Assembly: GCF_003058325.1 (NCBI RefSeq)
Contig: NZ_CP028843.1
Span: 1,770,001 to 1,834,000 of the forward strand
Direction: 5' to 3'
DNA from: Methylobacterium currus
Lineage (GTDB): Bacteria > Pseudomonadota > Alphaproteobacteria > Rhizobiales > Beijerinckiaceae
DNA: 64,000 nucleotides
In this document: positions 37,547 to 45,585 of the stretch, one piece after another
Position numbering within the stretch: position 1 is the first letter of the stretch
Layout: each line of letters starts with the position of its first letter
The notes under the pieces: model-generated
Told to the model about the DNA's origin: nothing
Database searches by the model: none
The model's input: only the letters and a program-made list of their open reading frames with translations
Program-made: the position numbers and the translations under genes

Positions 37547-37895
37547 TCCGCCGCCCTTTCGCGGCCTCCCGGCGCAGCCTCTCCCCTTCACGGGCCAGCT
37601 CCCCGAAACTCTTCACCGGAGCCGCAGGTGTCGGCGCTTCGCCGCCGGCCGTCAATTCCGGGAACAGCCCTGGGTGCCGCCGATGCCGCCACCGGTCGAT
37701 CGCCTCGAGGTCGTACATGCCGGTGTCCGGATCGGGACGCGGGAATCCCCGCATGAAGAGGCGGACCTTGCAGGCCTCGAAGGCAGCCGGCGTCAGGTGC
37801 AGTCGGCGCGCCACTTTCTCGGCCGGGATGTCGCCGGGCTCGACCCGAAAACGGACATCGGGGGCCCGGGGAACGCTGGCGCTGGCGCGCGGCAT
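37539..37895 (-). CDS. phage excisionase-like / helix-turn-helix protein
   Basis: This 118-residue protein begins with a basic stretch and then IPAEKVARRLHLTPAAFEA (about 23-41) and GMYDLEAIDRWRHRR (about 59-73), the pattern of small excisionase/AlpA-like DNA-binding proteins (helix-turn-helix plus a binding-site Trp). It lies directly upstream of the integrase and overlaps it, the classic xis-int arrangement. A recombination directionality role is inferred. The C-terminus is Lys/Arg-rich. Confidence 0.7.
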   Translation of the reverse strand: MPRASASVPRAPDVRFRVEPGDIPAEKVARRLHLTPAAFEACKVRLFMRGFPRPDPDTGMYDLEAIDRWRHRRHPGLFPELTAGGEAPTPAAPVKSFGELAREGERLRREAAKGRRNG

Positions 37896-38126
37896 CTAGA
37901 CCCCCTCTCCTTCTGTGGTGACCGGGGCGGCGACCTGCTGCGCCCCTGGCACGGCCCACGGCCACGAGGTCTCGCGGCTCTCGCCCGGTCGGGCCGGCAC
38001 CTGTCCGGTCCCGCCGCAGGTCCGACACTGGTCCTGCCGCGTCTCGGTGTGTCGGTCCTCGTGGGTGGCCCAGCCGGTGCCGGAGCACTGGTCGCAGCTG
38101 ACGATGATCTCGGGCATGTCGCTCAC
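37896..38126 (-). CDS. small zinc-finger-like phage protein
   Basis: This 76-residue protein has two CxxCxGxG motifs (SCDQCSGTGW and QCRTCGGTGQ), the DnaJ-type zinc-binding pattern, so one Zn2+ site is likely. GTG 38126 overlaps the upstream stop, and its own stop abuts the next ATG. Function is unknown; similar small CxxC proteins are common in phage early operons. Confidence 0.6.
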   Translation of the reverse strand: MSDMPEIIVSCDQCSGTGWATHEDRHTETRQDQCRTCGGTGQVPARPGESRETSWPWAVPGAQQVAAPVTTEGEGV

Positions 38127-38395
38127 TCAGCCGCGATGGCGAGCGCAGCCGCAGGGCCGCCCGCGAGCTTCAGGATCACCTCGTCGAGCGAGATGCAGAT
38201 GTCGGTCGCGAGGAGCTGCATCAGCTCCGGCTCCTCACCGTCCTGGGTCAGGATCAGGCACCGCTTGCCCTGGCCGCAGAACCATCCCGCCTTGAGGTGC
38301 GCCGAGCGCCCGCAGGGAAGCAGGAGCACACAGGTGTCGGCCCACTGCATGCCGCGCAGATCGCTGACGAAGCCGCGGGCGGCGATCGGGTGCGT
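38123..38395 (-). CDS. nucleoside 2-deoxyribosyltransferase-like protein, probably 5'-truncated
   Basis: The C-terminal 75-90 residues match phage-borne deoxyribosyltransferase-like proteins: MQWADTCVLLLPCGRSAHLKAG followed by GKRCLILTQDGEEPELM and an Asp-rich tail. Full homologues have an N-terminal half with the nucleotide-binding motif, which is not in any frame here. The first internal ATG (38350) would give 75 residues. It is probably a truncated remnant, and the left end given is where recognisable similarity starts. Confidence 0.5.
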   Translation of the reverse strand, partial: THPIAARGFVSDLRGMQWADTCVLLLPCGRSAHLKAGWFCGQGKRCLILTQDGEEPELMQLLATDICISLDEVILKLAGGPAAALAIAAE

Positions 38396-38397
38396 GG

Positions 38398-38544
38398 TCA
38401 GGAGACCGGCACGACGATGAGCCGAACGCGGCCCTGTGCGTCGCAGATCTGGCGCCCACTCGTGGTGAGCGGCCAGCAGGGCGTCGGGGCGCCGAGGGCC
38501 GCGAGGACGGCCGCAGTCGCGGCCTGGCGGTCGGTGCGGCTCAT
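38398..38544 (-). CDS. short hypothetical protein
   Basis: This 48-codon frame starts ATG at 38544, overlapping the HNH gene stop (ATGA), and encodes MSRTDRQAATAAV at its N-terminus, then LGAPTPCWPLTTSGRQIC. The coupling to the HNH gene makes it credible, but the product is not recognised. Confidence 0.4.
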   Translation of the reverse strand: MSRTDRQAATAAVLAALGAPTPCWPLTTSGRQICDAQGRVRLIVVPVS

Positions 38545-39419
38545 GACGCGCTCCTCTCGGCCCGGAGCCGATCGCGCAGCCGGATCTTCTCGACGAGCGA
38601 GAGGTGGCCGGCTCGGCGGTTGCAGGGTTCACAGGCGAGAGCCTGGTTCGCGATGTGGTCCGGGCCGCCATGGGTCCGGCTCAGCAGGTGCTCGCGGGTC
38701 GGCGGCAGCGCGTCGGTGAAGGACTCGTCGCAGTAGAAGCAGGCGGCGCCGTCGCGCTCGACGAGGGCGCGCACCAGGGGCTCGGCCCGGGTGATGACGG
38801 TTCGGCCGCGGCTCACGAACCGCATCGTGCCGCCGGTGCGGAAGGTCGCCAGCGCCTCGGCCGCCTGGCCGGTCATCCGGGAGATCGACTTGGTGGCGTT
38901 CCGGTAGACGATCGACACGCCCTGATCGCCGCGGAAGCGCACCACCTCCCACTCGTTGGTCGGCGCTAGCACCTCCGCGCCGTTGGCCGTCAGCCACTCG
39001 CGGAAGCGGGTCATCTCGTCGGGGCGTCGGGCGCGCCGTTTGGTCGGGGTCGAGGCCTCCGTCATCACGGCCGCGCGCTCCCGATCTGAGCCGACGCCAT
39101 CAGCTCCGGCCTCCGGAACCGCACGATCGTCTCGCCGGCCCGCCGGATGATCGCTCGCCGGATCCTCCCAGAAGTCGGCGACGCCGAGCGCCGCGAAGTG
39201 GACCTCGTCGACCGCGCGTCGTGCGGCCCAGAGCTCCTGCAGCACCTCGCGGATCTCGAAGAGAGAGGGCCGTTCGTTCGAAAGGCGGGTGTGGCCGGCG
39301 GCGACCTTCGCGATGAGCGCGGCCGCGCGTTGCTCGGCCTTTGTGGCGCGGTGGCGAGAGGCCATCTGCGCGGCGGGTATGGAGGGCGCCTCGGTTGCGC
39401 CGGAGAGGACGGCGCCCAT
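38541..39419 (-). CDS. HNH endonuclease
   Basis: The C-terminal half (residues about 170-292) is a clear HNH nuclease: ACFYCDESFTDALPPTREHLL, then SRTHGGPDHIANQALACEPCN and a conserved Arg, with the Cys pairs that hold structural zinc. Such phage proteins nick DNA during packaging or replication. The start is uncertain. ATG 39419 has GGGAGGGG at ideal spacing and gives 292 residues, while ATG 39065 (MTEASTPTKRRARRPDEM, 174 residues) is closer to typical length but has a weak site. The N-terminal third is not recognised. Confidence 0.8.
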   Translation of the reverse strand: MGAVLSGATEAPSIPAAQMASRHRATKAEQRAAALIAKVAAGHTRLSNERPSLFEIREVLQELWAARRAVDEVHFAALGVADFWEDPASDHPAGRRDDRAVPEAGADGVGSDRERAAVMTEASTPTKRRARRPDEMTRFREWLTANGAEVLAPTNEWEVVRFRGDQGVSIVYRNATKSISRMTGQAAEALATFRTGGTMRFVSRGRTVITRAEPLVRALVERDGAACFYCDESFTDALPPTREHLLSRTHGGPDHIANQALACEPCNRRAGHLSLVEKIRLRDRLRAERSAS

Positions 39420-39477
39420 CACGCGCCCCTCCCGATCAGGAAGGCCGCCACACCGAGGGCGTTTCGGGAGCCGCGGC

Positions 39478-39807
39478 ATGACCCGCCCCCGCCCCGCCGC
39501 CGCCGACCGCGGCACCTACATCGGCCTCGCGCGAGGCCGCCACGACCTCCAGCCCGAAGGCGCTGCTGCGCCCAACGCACCGGGCTCTGGGGAGGGCGGA
39601 AGCCGTGAGGCGACCGCTCAAGGGTACAGTGCTGCCGCCGAGGCCCGTCAGGATTCCGGCAGCCGGACTGGCAGACGAAACGCGGGAGTAGGACGGGACG
39701 GAGCCGGTGCGTCGGCCGAGCCTATTCGAAACCGCGGCCACCTCGACCTCCCGCCCGGCTGGCGCCTGAGCGCTGACGGCGACCGCCTCTCGCCGCGGGA
39801 GGCGTGA
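39478..39807 (+). CDS. hypothetical phage protein
   Basis: This 109-residue Gly/Ala/Arg-rich protein ends in LPPGWRLSADGDRLSPREA and has no recognised domain. The ATG at 39478 has GGGAG 7 bp upstream, and the stop abuts the ATG of the next gene, so the pair is probably one transcript. It is divergent from the HNH gene, marking the switch from the leftward to the rightward phage operon. Confidence 0.5.
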   Translation: MTRPRPAAADRGTYIGLARGRHDLQPEGAAAPNAPGSGEGGSREATAQGYSAAAEARQDSGSRTGRRNAGVGRDGAGASAEPIRNRGHLDLPPGWRLSADGDRLSPREA

Positions 39808-40275
39808 ATGGGCACGCCCTCGTCCACCTCGCGCGGCCGGCACGACCCGCTCCTGGCGGTGTTCCTCGCCGATCATCGCGGTGGCATGACCGTCAGCCAG
39901 ATCGCGCTCAAGCACGGCACCTACCGGGAGCGCGTCGCACGCGCGCTGCTGTCGCGGCCGGACTATAGGGCGCCCGGTCGTGGCGTCCGGTCTGACCTGT
40001 CTGAGCCGATGGCCAAGCTCGCCGCGCACGCGCGGGCTGCCATGGAAGCGACGCGCATACGGCGCATCGATCCTGCTGCTCGGTTCGCTGCCGGAGTCTC
40101 CGCGGCCATTCACATCCTTCGCGGCCGTGTCCGCGCCGTCGGCCCCATCTGCGTCGACAGCCCCACCGTCGCCGCCGCCCACGCCGCCGGCCTGACCCTC
40201 GACGACACCCACGAGGTGTTCGCCGTCCCGCCGGCCGAGGCGGTTCGCGCCATCGCCGCTCATGCGGGGCGCTGA
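39808..40275 (+). CDS. hypothetical phage DNA-binding protein
   Basis: This 155-residue protein has an HTH-like segment MTVSQIALKHGTYRERVARALLSR (about 27-50). The rest includes an Ala-rich helical region around 100-145. It starts immediately after the previous stop. A regulatory role in the prophage early region is plausible but inferred; no family is named. A strong terminator hairpin lies at 40442-40475, after its stop. Confidence 0.6.
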   Translation: MGTPSSTSRGRHDPLLAVFLADHRGGMTVSQIALKHGTYRERVARALLSRPDYRAPGRGVRSDLSEPMAKLAAHARAAMEATRIRRIDPAARFAAGVSAAIHILRGRVRAVGPICVDSPTVAAAHAAGLTLDDTHEVFAVPPAEAVRAIAAHAGR

Positions 40276-40441
40276 GCCATGCTCGCGCCCCTCACCCCCC
40301 ACGTCGGGCCCTCCGACGTGCGCGCCCGGCCCTGTGTCGCCCCCGTCCGGGGACCGGGCGCACCCCTGAATGCTGCCGGCTTGGCCGGCGCCTCGAGGCC
40401 CCTCCCGGGGCGCGTCCTCATGGACGTCTCCTCGCCAACTA

Positions 40442-40475
40442 CCCCCTCTCCCGATGCGGAGAGGGGGCTTTTCTT
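40442..40475 (+). terminator. intrinsic terminator
   Basis: CCCCCTCTCC and GGAGAGGGGG (40442-40451 and 40458-40467) form a perfect 10-bp stem with a 6-nt loop, followed by CTTTTCTTT. It ends the upstream plus-strand operon. The 40276-40600 stretch around it holds no credible gene. Confidence 0.85.
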
Positions 40476-40600
40476 TCCGCGTGATCGTCTCCGCCTGCAA
40501 GCAGCCGATCGCGCCTGTGTAGTCGTGCGTACTCCGATCAACCTCCTTCAAGATGGGTCCTCCTCTCCCGCAAGTGAACTTGCAGGAAAGGACTCCCACC

Positions 40601-41086
40601 GTGCGGGCAAAGATCTCCACGCGACGGACAATGTTCACGAACGCTGACGCCCAATCCCAGGCGCTGCCCCTCGTGCACGCCCTCTTCCGCGAGGCGCACT
40701 GGCGCTCCGGCTCGCGCATGGCGGCCTACGACACCGTGGCCGGCCAGATCGACCGGTCGCCGAACTGGGTGCGCAAGCTCATCGGGCGGCGCGCCGACGC
40801 GGTCGTCGAGATGCGCGACTGGCTCAACATCTCGGCCGCCTACGATCGGCTCTGCGCCAAGCTCGAGTCCGTCGCCGAACACGAGGAGGCGCGGGCCGCC
40901 GCGCTTGAGGAGATTCTGCATGAGGCTGGCACGGCTGGTGAAGCGCTGGTGGAGCGCCAGGCGCCGCCGGCTGGCCGCGGAACGCGCGCTCGGCGGTCGC
41001 CCGGCACGCGAGTGGCTGCCGCGGCTCTGGACCCGCGAGCGACGGCCCGAGGCGTCCGATCGGCGGAGGCAGTGAGCCGTGGCTGA
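40601..41086 (+). CDS. hypothetical phage protein with HTH-like core
   Basis: This is a 161-residue frame from GTG 40601 (AGGAAAGG upstream). Residues about 20-85, with ALPLVHALFREAHWRSGSRM and GQIDRSPNWVRKLIGRRADAV, look like a small DNA-binding HTH domain. The C-terminal third (from about residue 105) overlaps out of frame with a basic ORF at 40920-41075 and has frame-shadow composition, so the natural product may end earlier or the overlap may be real. It probably begins the rightward middle operon of the prophage. Confidence 0.6.
   Translation: MRAKISTRRTMFTNADAQSQALPLVHALFREAHWRSGSRMAAYDTVAGQIDRSPNWVRKLIGRRADAVVEMRDWLNISAAYDRLCAKLESVAEHEEARAAALEEILHEAGTAGEALVERQAPPAGRGTRARRSPGTRVAAAALDPRATARGVRSAEAVSRG
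40920..41075 (+). CDS. short basic overlapping ORF
   Basis: Fifty-one codons (MRLARLVKRWWSARRR at the start) lie out of frame inside the previous gene. They have GAGGAG 7 bp upstream and a stop 3 bp before the next GTG. The product would be strongly Arg-rich. It may be a small membrane or DNA-associated phage peptide; the evidence is ribosome site and spacing only. Confidence 0.35.
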   Translation: MRLARLVKRWWSARRRRLAAERALGGRPAREWLPRLWTRERRPEASDRRRQ

Positions 41087-41315
41087 CGTCCTGTTCGAGG
41101 TTCGCCACAGCGGCGCCGGCCTGACCCTGGTCACCGATGCCGGCACCTCGACCGCCACCGTCGCGGTCGGGCTCGGGCGCGTGCTGCTCGCCGTATCCCA
41201 GCCTGGCGCCGCTGCCGACCTGATGCTCGACCCGATCGATGCCCGTCACCTCGCCGAGCGGCTGCAGCTGGCCGCGGGCGAGGTCGAGACCGCGGCGGAC
41301 GCCGACACCCCCTGA
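41079..41315 (+). CDS. hypothetical protein
   Basis: This 78-residue protein begins ADVLFEVRHSGAGLTLVTDAG and has no recognised family. The GTG start directly follows the previous coding frame (8-bp overlap with the 41086 stop). Composition and codon use match the surrounding phage genes. It may be a small structural or regulatory protein; nothing more can be said. Confidence 0.5.
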   Translation: MADVLFEVRHSGAGLTLVTDAGTSTATVAVGLGRVLLAVSQPGAAADLMLDPIDARHLAERLQLAAGEVETAADADTP

Positions 41316-41355
41316 TCACCCCGCGGCCGGAGCGCCGCCAACGTGGAGTAGCGTG

Positions 41356-41835
41356 ATGGCCGCAGCACAGCACGGCAACGGGCCGAACCCGGAGCGGACG
41401 AAGGAGTGCGTCGAGCGCATTGAGGCCATCGCGGCGAAGAAGGATGCCGCGCACATGGACTACATGCGGCAGTGCTCGGTGTTCGCCGAGGAGACGAAGG
41501 CTGTCTACGACGAGGCCAAGAAGGCTTGGGGCCTGAACAAGCGGGCGCTGAAAGCGGTCATCAAGACCCGCACGATGGAGCGGAAGCTCGAGGACCTGCG
41601 CGAGTCTCTGGAGGGCGAGGAGCAGGACTCCTACGACCAGATCCGTCACGCGCTGGGCGACCTCGCCGACACCCCGCTCGGCCAGGCCGCCCTGCCGATC
41701 GAGGGCGAGGACGACGTGCGCTCGCCCGCGCAGAAGCGCCGGGAGAAGGAGCGCAGGACCCGCGACTCCGCGCTCGACGCCGTGTCGACCGAGAACGCGG
41801 CGCGGGTCACCGCCGGCATCAGCAAGCTGAACTGA
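41356..41835 (+). CDS. GapR-like (DUF2312) nucleoid protein
   Basis: This 159-residue, strongly alpha-helical charged protein has ERIEAIAAKKDAAHMDYMRQ, AVYDEAKKAWGLNKRALKAV and IKTRTMERKLEDLRESL, the same helical pattern and spacing as GapR/DUF2312 proteins, which bind overtwisted AT-rich DNA ahead of forks in alphaproteobacteria. A basic C-terminal segment follows. Phages of this group often carry a copy, probably for replication or packaging. The ATG at 41356 heads the following RuvC-like gene by 13 bp. Confidence 0.75.
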   Translation: MAAAQHGNGPNPERTKECVERIEAIAAKKDAAHMDYMRQCSVFAEETKAVYDEAKKAWGLNKRALKAVIKTRTMERKLEDLRESLEGEEQDSYDQIRHALGDLADTPLGQAALPIEGEDDVRSPAQKRREKERRTRDSALDAVSTENAARVTAGISKLN

Positions 41836-41848
41836 GGCGGCGGCGCGC

Positions 41849-42406
41849 GTGGCCTACACCGGCATCATCCTGGCTCTGGATCTGGCCTCCAACACCGGCG
41901 TCGCCGAAGGGCGGCCCGGCTCGGCCCCGCGCCTCTACGACGTCCGGCTCCGCAAGGAGGACGACGACTTCGAGGACACCTGGGGCCGAGCCATCGGCTG
42001 GATCGCCGATCGGCTCTATGCCGAGCGCGATGCCGTCGCCGAGGGCGACCTGCGGCTCGTGGTCGAGGCGCCGATCATGACCGGGATGGGCGGCAACACG
42101 AACGCCGATTCCCTGCTGGTGACGAAGGGCCTCTGGTCCTGCTGCACGGGCTTCGCCCGCGCCCGCGGCGTGATGGTGCGCCGCGTGGCCGTCTCCACCG
42201 TGCGGGCTGCCTTCCTCGGCAACGGCCGGCTCGATGGCGACACCGCCAAGCGCCAAGCGCGTGCCACCTGCCGGGCTCTCGGCTGGACCCCGCCGAGCCT
42301 GGACGCGGCGGATGCCGGCGCCCTGTGGTGGTGGGCCAGCCAGCAATGGGCGCCCGACCTGACCCCGCCTGTGCACCCCCTCCTGCTGAAGCGGGGTGCG
42401 GCATGA
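41849..42406 (+). CDS. RuvC-like Holliday junction resolvase
   Basis: This 185-residue nuclease has a RuvC-fold active site: the first Asp in IILALDLASNTGVAEG (about residue 10), Glu in LRLVVEAPI (about 73) and Asp in SLDAADAGALWWWA (about 153). Phage members cut branched DNA before packaging. The stop overlaps the ATG at 42403 of the next frame. The position before the packaging genes is normal, although the terminase that should follow is missing. Confidence 0.85.
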   Translation: MAYTGIILALDLASNTGVAEGRPGSAPRLYDVRLRKEDDDFEDTWGRAIGWIADRLYAERDAVAEGDLRLVVEAPIMTGMGGNTNADSLLVTKGLWSCCTGFARARGVMVRRVAVSTVRAAFLGNGRLDGDTAKRQARATCRALGWTPPSLDAADAGALWWWASQQWAPDLTPPVHPLLLKRGAA

Positions 42407-42480
42407 CGCTCGCCCAACAAATCCTGCACCTCTGGCGGCAGGGCCTCGACACCTACGAGATCGCGCAGCGCAGCCCAACC
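42403..42480 (+). pseudogene. truncated small HTH gene at deletion junction
   Basis: ATG 42403 (overlapping the RuvC stop) opens MTLAQQILHLWRQGLDTYEI, typical of short phage HTH proteins, but after about residue 22 the frame runs into unrelated Arg/Ser-rich sequence that is the shadow of the next gene. The original C-terminus is lost. Confidence 0.6.
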
Positions 42481-43370
42481 ACGTCGCGGCGCGCCTCGTG
42501 GTGGTCGGCCCGGACGCGGCGGTGGCCGCGGTACCGCTTCAGGCCGCCTCGTTCCGTCCGCTCGACGCAGCGCTGGAGCAGGCGTTCGAGGGTGGCGGAA
42601 AGGCTACGATCGACGCGCTGCCGGCCGCCCGCGGCCCGGATGGCGGCCAGATCCGGACCATCTTCGACATCCGCAGCCCGGTCGCCGAGGCCTGGCTGCG
42701 TGACCATTCCGCCACGCTGGTGCGCGAGATCATCGACGATCAGCGGGCTGCGATCCGAGCCCGCCTCGTCGCCGGGATGGAGGCCGGCCGCAACCCGCGC
42801 GACGTCGCCCTCGACCTCGTCGGCCGCGTCGATCGCGCGACCGGGCGCCGGACGGGCGGCATCATCGGCCTGACGACCTACCAAGAGGCGATCGTTAGGA
42901 ACTACGCCGCCGAGCTCGCCCGAGTGGACCCGGCGGCCCTGGAGCGGCAGCTGCGCGATCCCCGGTACGACGGCGCCCTGAAGCGGGCGATCGCCGAGGG
43001 CAAGCCACTCGCCGCCGACCAGATCACGCGGATGGTCGCCGCCTACGAGAGCCGGATGCTCCGGCACCGGGGCGAGACTATCGCCAAGACCGAAACCACC
43101 CCGGCGCTCTACGAGGCCCGCATCCAGGCGCTCGAGCAGGCCGGCGCCGCCGGGCGCGTCGATATCGGCGAGGTTCGCAAGCGGTGGCGCGACTCGGGCG
43201 GGCCCAACGTCCGGCACACCCACCGGCTGCTGAACGGTCAGACGGTCCCCGCCCGGGCGTCGTTCGTGAGTTCGAGCGGTGCCGTCCTGCGCTACCCAGC
43301 TGACCCGCGGGCGCCCGCCGCCGAGCGGGTCAACTGCGAATGCGACCTCGAAATCCTGTTCGGCAGGTGA
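42470..43370 (+). pseudogene. minor head protein (Mu gpF / SPP1 gp7-like), N-terminally truncated
   Basis: About 300 residues match phage Mu gpF-type head morphogenesis proteins: FDIRSPVAEAWLRDHSATLV, RNPRDVALDLVGRVDRATGR, RGETIAKTETTPALYEA and a final CECDLEILFGR. The family N-terminus is absent. The open frame begins only at the remnant of a small HTH gene near 42470, so a deletion most likely removed terminase, portal and the start of this gene. A frame of 324 codons remains open from ATG 42396. Confidence 0.75.
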
Positions 43371-43373
43371 GCC

Positions 43374-43787
43374 ATGGCCCGCGGCAGCATCACTAACGTC
43401 TCGCGCGTGACCGCGAAGCTCGACGACCTTTCGCGCGACGCCCGGCGCCAGGTCAGCCAGTCCGTATTCAAGGGCGCCCAGCGGATCGCGAACCGAGCCG
43501 CCCATCTCATCAAGGATGGGGCGGTCTCGGGCGCCGGGCACGTTCCGTCCGCGCCGGGCCAGCCGCCGAACGCCGACACGCACTTCCTCGACCGGTCGAT
43601 CCACGTGGTGCAGGTCGGTGAACTCGCTGCCGAGGTGCGGGTCACGGCCGGCTATGCCGCCGCGCTGGAATACGGCACTTCGAAGATGGCCGCGCGCCCC
43701 TTCATGACTCCCGCGGTCCGGCAGGAGCAGGACGCCGCGGCGATCGACTTCCTGGAAGGGCTCGCCAAGGCGCGGGGCCTGCGCTGA
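43374..43787 (+). CDS. HK97 gp10-like head-tail completion protein
   Basis: This 137-residue protein has the gp10/DUF-type layout. An N-terminal helical segment (KLDDLSRDARRQVSQ then GAQRIANRAAHLIKDG) is followed by PSAPGQPPNADTHFLDRSI and the conserved AALEYGTSKMAARPFMTPA near 97-115. These proteins sit at the head-tail junction. The start lies 3 bp after the minor head stop, and its stop overlaps the next gene by 1 bp. Sequence and context agree. Confidence 0.85.
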   Translation: MARGSITNVSRVTAKLDDLSRDARRQVSQSVFKGAQRIANRAAHLIKDGAVSGAGHVPSAPGQPPNADTHFLDRSIHVVQVGELAAEVRVTAGYAAALEYGTSKMAARPFMTPAVRQEQDAAAIDFLEGLAKARGLR

Positions 43788-44209
43788 TGGCATCGCGCGA
43801 TTTCTCCGACGCGCTGACCTCGGCGGCGATGCTCGCCCTAGCGAACGACCCGGGCGTCGCCGCGATCGTCGGCGACCGCGTGCGGGACTACGTCGAGGAC
43901 AAGCCGCGATGGCCGTTCCTGCGCCTCGACCCGGTGACGGTCACCCCCTGGGAGGCGTCTTGCTGGGTCGGGATGGAGGCGGAGCTGGTGATCCACTCCT
44001 TCGTCCGCGCCGACCGCAGCACCCGCGGCGTGCAGCGGCTGAACGCTGCGGTCGTCGCGGCCCTCGACGAGGCCGCCTTGCCGCTCTCCGAGGGCGTGCT
44101 GCTGGGCCTCGATCATCGCGGCTCGACGACCGGGCCCGACACCGCGGAGCCGGCCTCCTGGCACGGCATCGTCCGCTTTCGCGCGCTCGTGGTCGAAGTC
44201 ACGGGCTGA
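43787..44209 (+). CDS. DUF3168 tail-terminator-like protein
   Basis: This 140-residue protein has the DUF3168 pattern: ALANDPGVAAIVGDRVRDYV, KPRWPFLRLDPVTVTPW, a conserved Trp and a C-terminal VRFRALVVEVTG strand. These act as tail terminators at the head-proximal end of siphovirus tails. The ATG overlaps the gp10-like stop. The tail tube, chaperone and tape measure genes that normally follow are missing, so it is part of a decaying prophage. Confidence 0.8.
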   Translation: MASRDFSDALTSAAMLALANDPGVAAIVGDRVRDYVEDKPRWPFLRLDPVTVTPWEASCWVGMEAELVIHSFVRADRSTRGVQRLNAAVVAALDEAALPLSEGVLLGLDHRGSTTGPDTAEPASWHGIVRFRALVVEVTG

Positions 44210-44233
44210 TCCCGCCATCCGCAGAGGCACGCC

Positions 44234-44320
44234 ATGGCACAGAAGGTCAGGTTCAAGCGCGACTGGGAGTTCTGGCCCAGGCCCGGCGTCGTGATGATGT
44301 ACGCCAAGGGCGAGGACCCG
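44234..44320 (+). pseudogene. truncated phage gene at second deletion junction
   Basis: ATG 44234 opens MAQKVRFKRDWEFWPRPGVV, which is well formed, but after GED (about residue 30) the frame passes into the shadow of the endolysin gene. It appears to be the N-terminus of a tail or lysis-region gene cut by a deletion; the family is unknown. Confidence 0.5.
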
Positions 44321-44738
44321 GGCCGACGTGCAGGCGCTGACGCCCGCGAAGGTCGCCCCGATCTACCGGCAGCGCTACTGGGACGCGATCGAGGGCGACG
44401 ACCTGCCGGCCGGCCTCGACTATGCGGTCTTCGACTGGGCCGTGAACAGCGGGCCGGCCCGTGCCGCCATCGCGCTCCAGCGCCTCGTCGGCGTGGCGGA
44501 TGACGGGCACATCGGGCCGATCACCCTCAAGGCGGTGGCGGCCCAGGACCGGCGGAAGCTGATCGGCTCGCTCTGTGACGTGCGGCTGGTCTTCCTCCGC
44601 GAACTGTCGATCTGGCCGACCTTCGGCAAGGGCTGGTCGAGCCGTGTCGCCGGTGTCCGGAAAGATGCGCTCGCTATGATCGCCGCGGCGCCCGCGATGC
44701 CGACCTGCCCGGCCTGCGGCAGGCCGCTGACGGCCTGA
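44316..44738 (+). pseudogene. phage endolysin (glycoside hydrolase 108-like), N-terminally truncated
   Basis: About 140 residues match the C-terminal part of phage N-acetylmuramidase-type endolysins: VAPIYRQRYWDAIEGDDLP, LDYAVFDWAVNSGPARAAI and the peptidoglycan-binding-like VGVADDGHIGPITLKAV segment. The N-terminal catalytic EGG(F/Y) region with the Glu nucleophile is absent; the frame begins at the junction with the 44234 gene. It is therefore inactive or a relic, unless the remaining domain is used elsewhere. Confidence 0.7.
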
Positions 44739-44879
44739 CCAACTCCCCGGAAGTTCCGGACAGTTCGTCACCACCACAAGCATCTGTAATTGCTGGATGA
44801 TCCCCTGAAATGGGACCGTTTCAGCACCACCCCGCGCCGGCCGGCCAGCCGAGCACTTTTCCAAAAACGAGGACAAAAT

Positions 44880-45575
44880 ATGCGCGCTCTCATGCTCGCG
44901 GCGCTGGCGCTCGCCTGCGTCTACTCTCCCGCCATGGCCGGCTCCGGCCCGATCGCCGAGGGGCTGCCCCCGACCGGCAGCTTCGCCCACGGCCTCGCCC
45001 ACGGCCTCCTCCTGCTCGGCGCCCTGGCGCTCGCCGTCGCGGTGTGCCTCGCCGCCCGGGCCCGACCGCCGATCCTCGGCATCCTGGCCGTCGCGCTGCT
45101 CGCGGTCATCGCCGGTCCGGCCTTCGCCGCCGAGGTCGCCACCACCGACACCACCAGCGTGAGGCTGTCCGCCGCCCCGTGGATCGCCCTGCTCCAGGAG
45201 ATCGTCATCACCGCGGTCATCCCGGCGGTGGCCGCCTACCTGATACAGGCCATCCGCAAGGTCTACCCCTGGGCCGCCCTGTTCCTCACCCAGAGCCGGG
45301 TCGAGCAGATGGCCAACGCCGTGACCGAGTACGCCATCAACGCCGTGCCGGGCGCGGTGAAGGAGGGCAAGCTGTCGATCAACGTCGGTTCGCAGGTCAT
45401 CGCCAAGGCGGTGCAGCGGGCGGTCGACGCGGCACCGGCGAAGGCGCTGGAGGCGGCCGGTGGGGAAGCCGGGCTCGCCGAGATCGTCTTCCGGAAGCTC
45501 AACCTCGAGGACGACGCGAACGAGCACAACACTCTCGCGCCGGTGGTGGCGAGCCTGCCGGTGGCGGGGCGGTAG
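44880..45575 (+). CDS. phage holin-like membrane protein
   Basis: This 231-residue protein has a signal-like first helix and hydrophobic segments at about 35-60, 70-85 and 95-125, followed by a long helical cytoplasmic region (RVEQMANAVTEYAINAVPGAV). That arrangement resembles LLH-type holins. Holins release endolysin by forming inner-membrane holes. The ATG has CGAGGA upstream. It sits in the lysis module after the endolysin remnant. Confidence 0.65.
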   Translation: MRALMLAALALACVYSPAMAGSGPIAEGLPPTGSFAHGLAHGLLLLGALALAVAVCLAARARPPILGILAVALLAVIAGPAFAAEVATTDTTSVRLSAAPWIALLQEIVITAVIPAVAAYLIQAIRKVYPWAALFLTQSRVEQMANAVTEYAINAVPGAVKEGKLSINVGSQVIAKAVQRAVDAAPAKALEAAGGEAGLAEIVFRKLNLEDDANEHNTLAPVVASLPVAGR

Positions 45576-45585
45576 GGGCAGCGCC

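Noticed and set aside
40279..40647. A 122-codon ORF between prophage operons
   Set aside because: It spans a strong intrinsic terminator and has no conserved features.
42403..42873. A 156-codon ORF starting at the RuvC stop
   Set aside because: Only its first 22 codons look coding; the rest is the out-of-frame shadow of the gpF-like gene.
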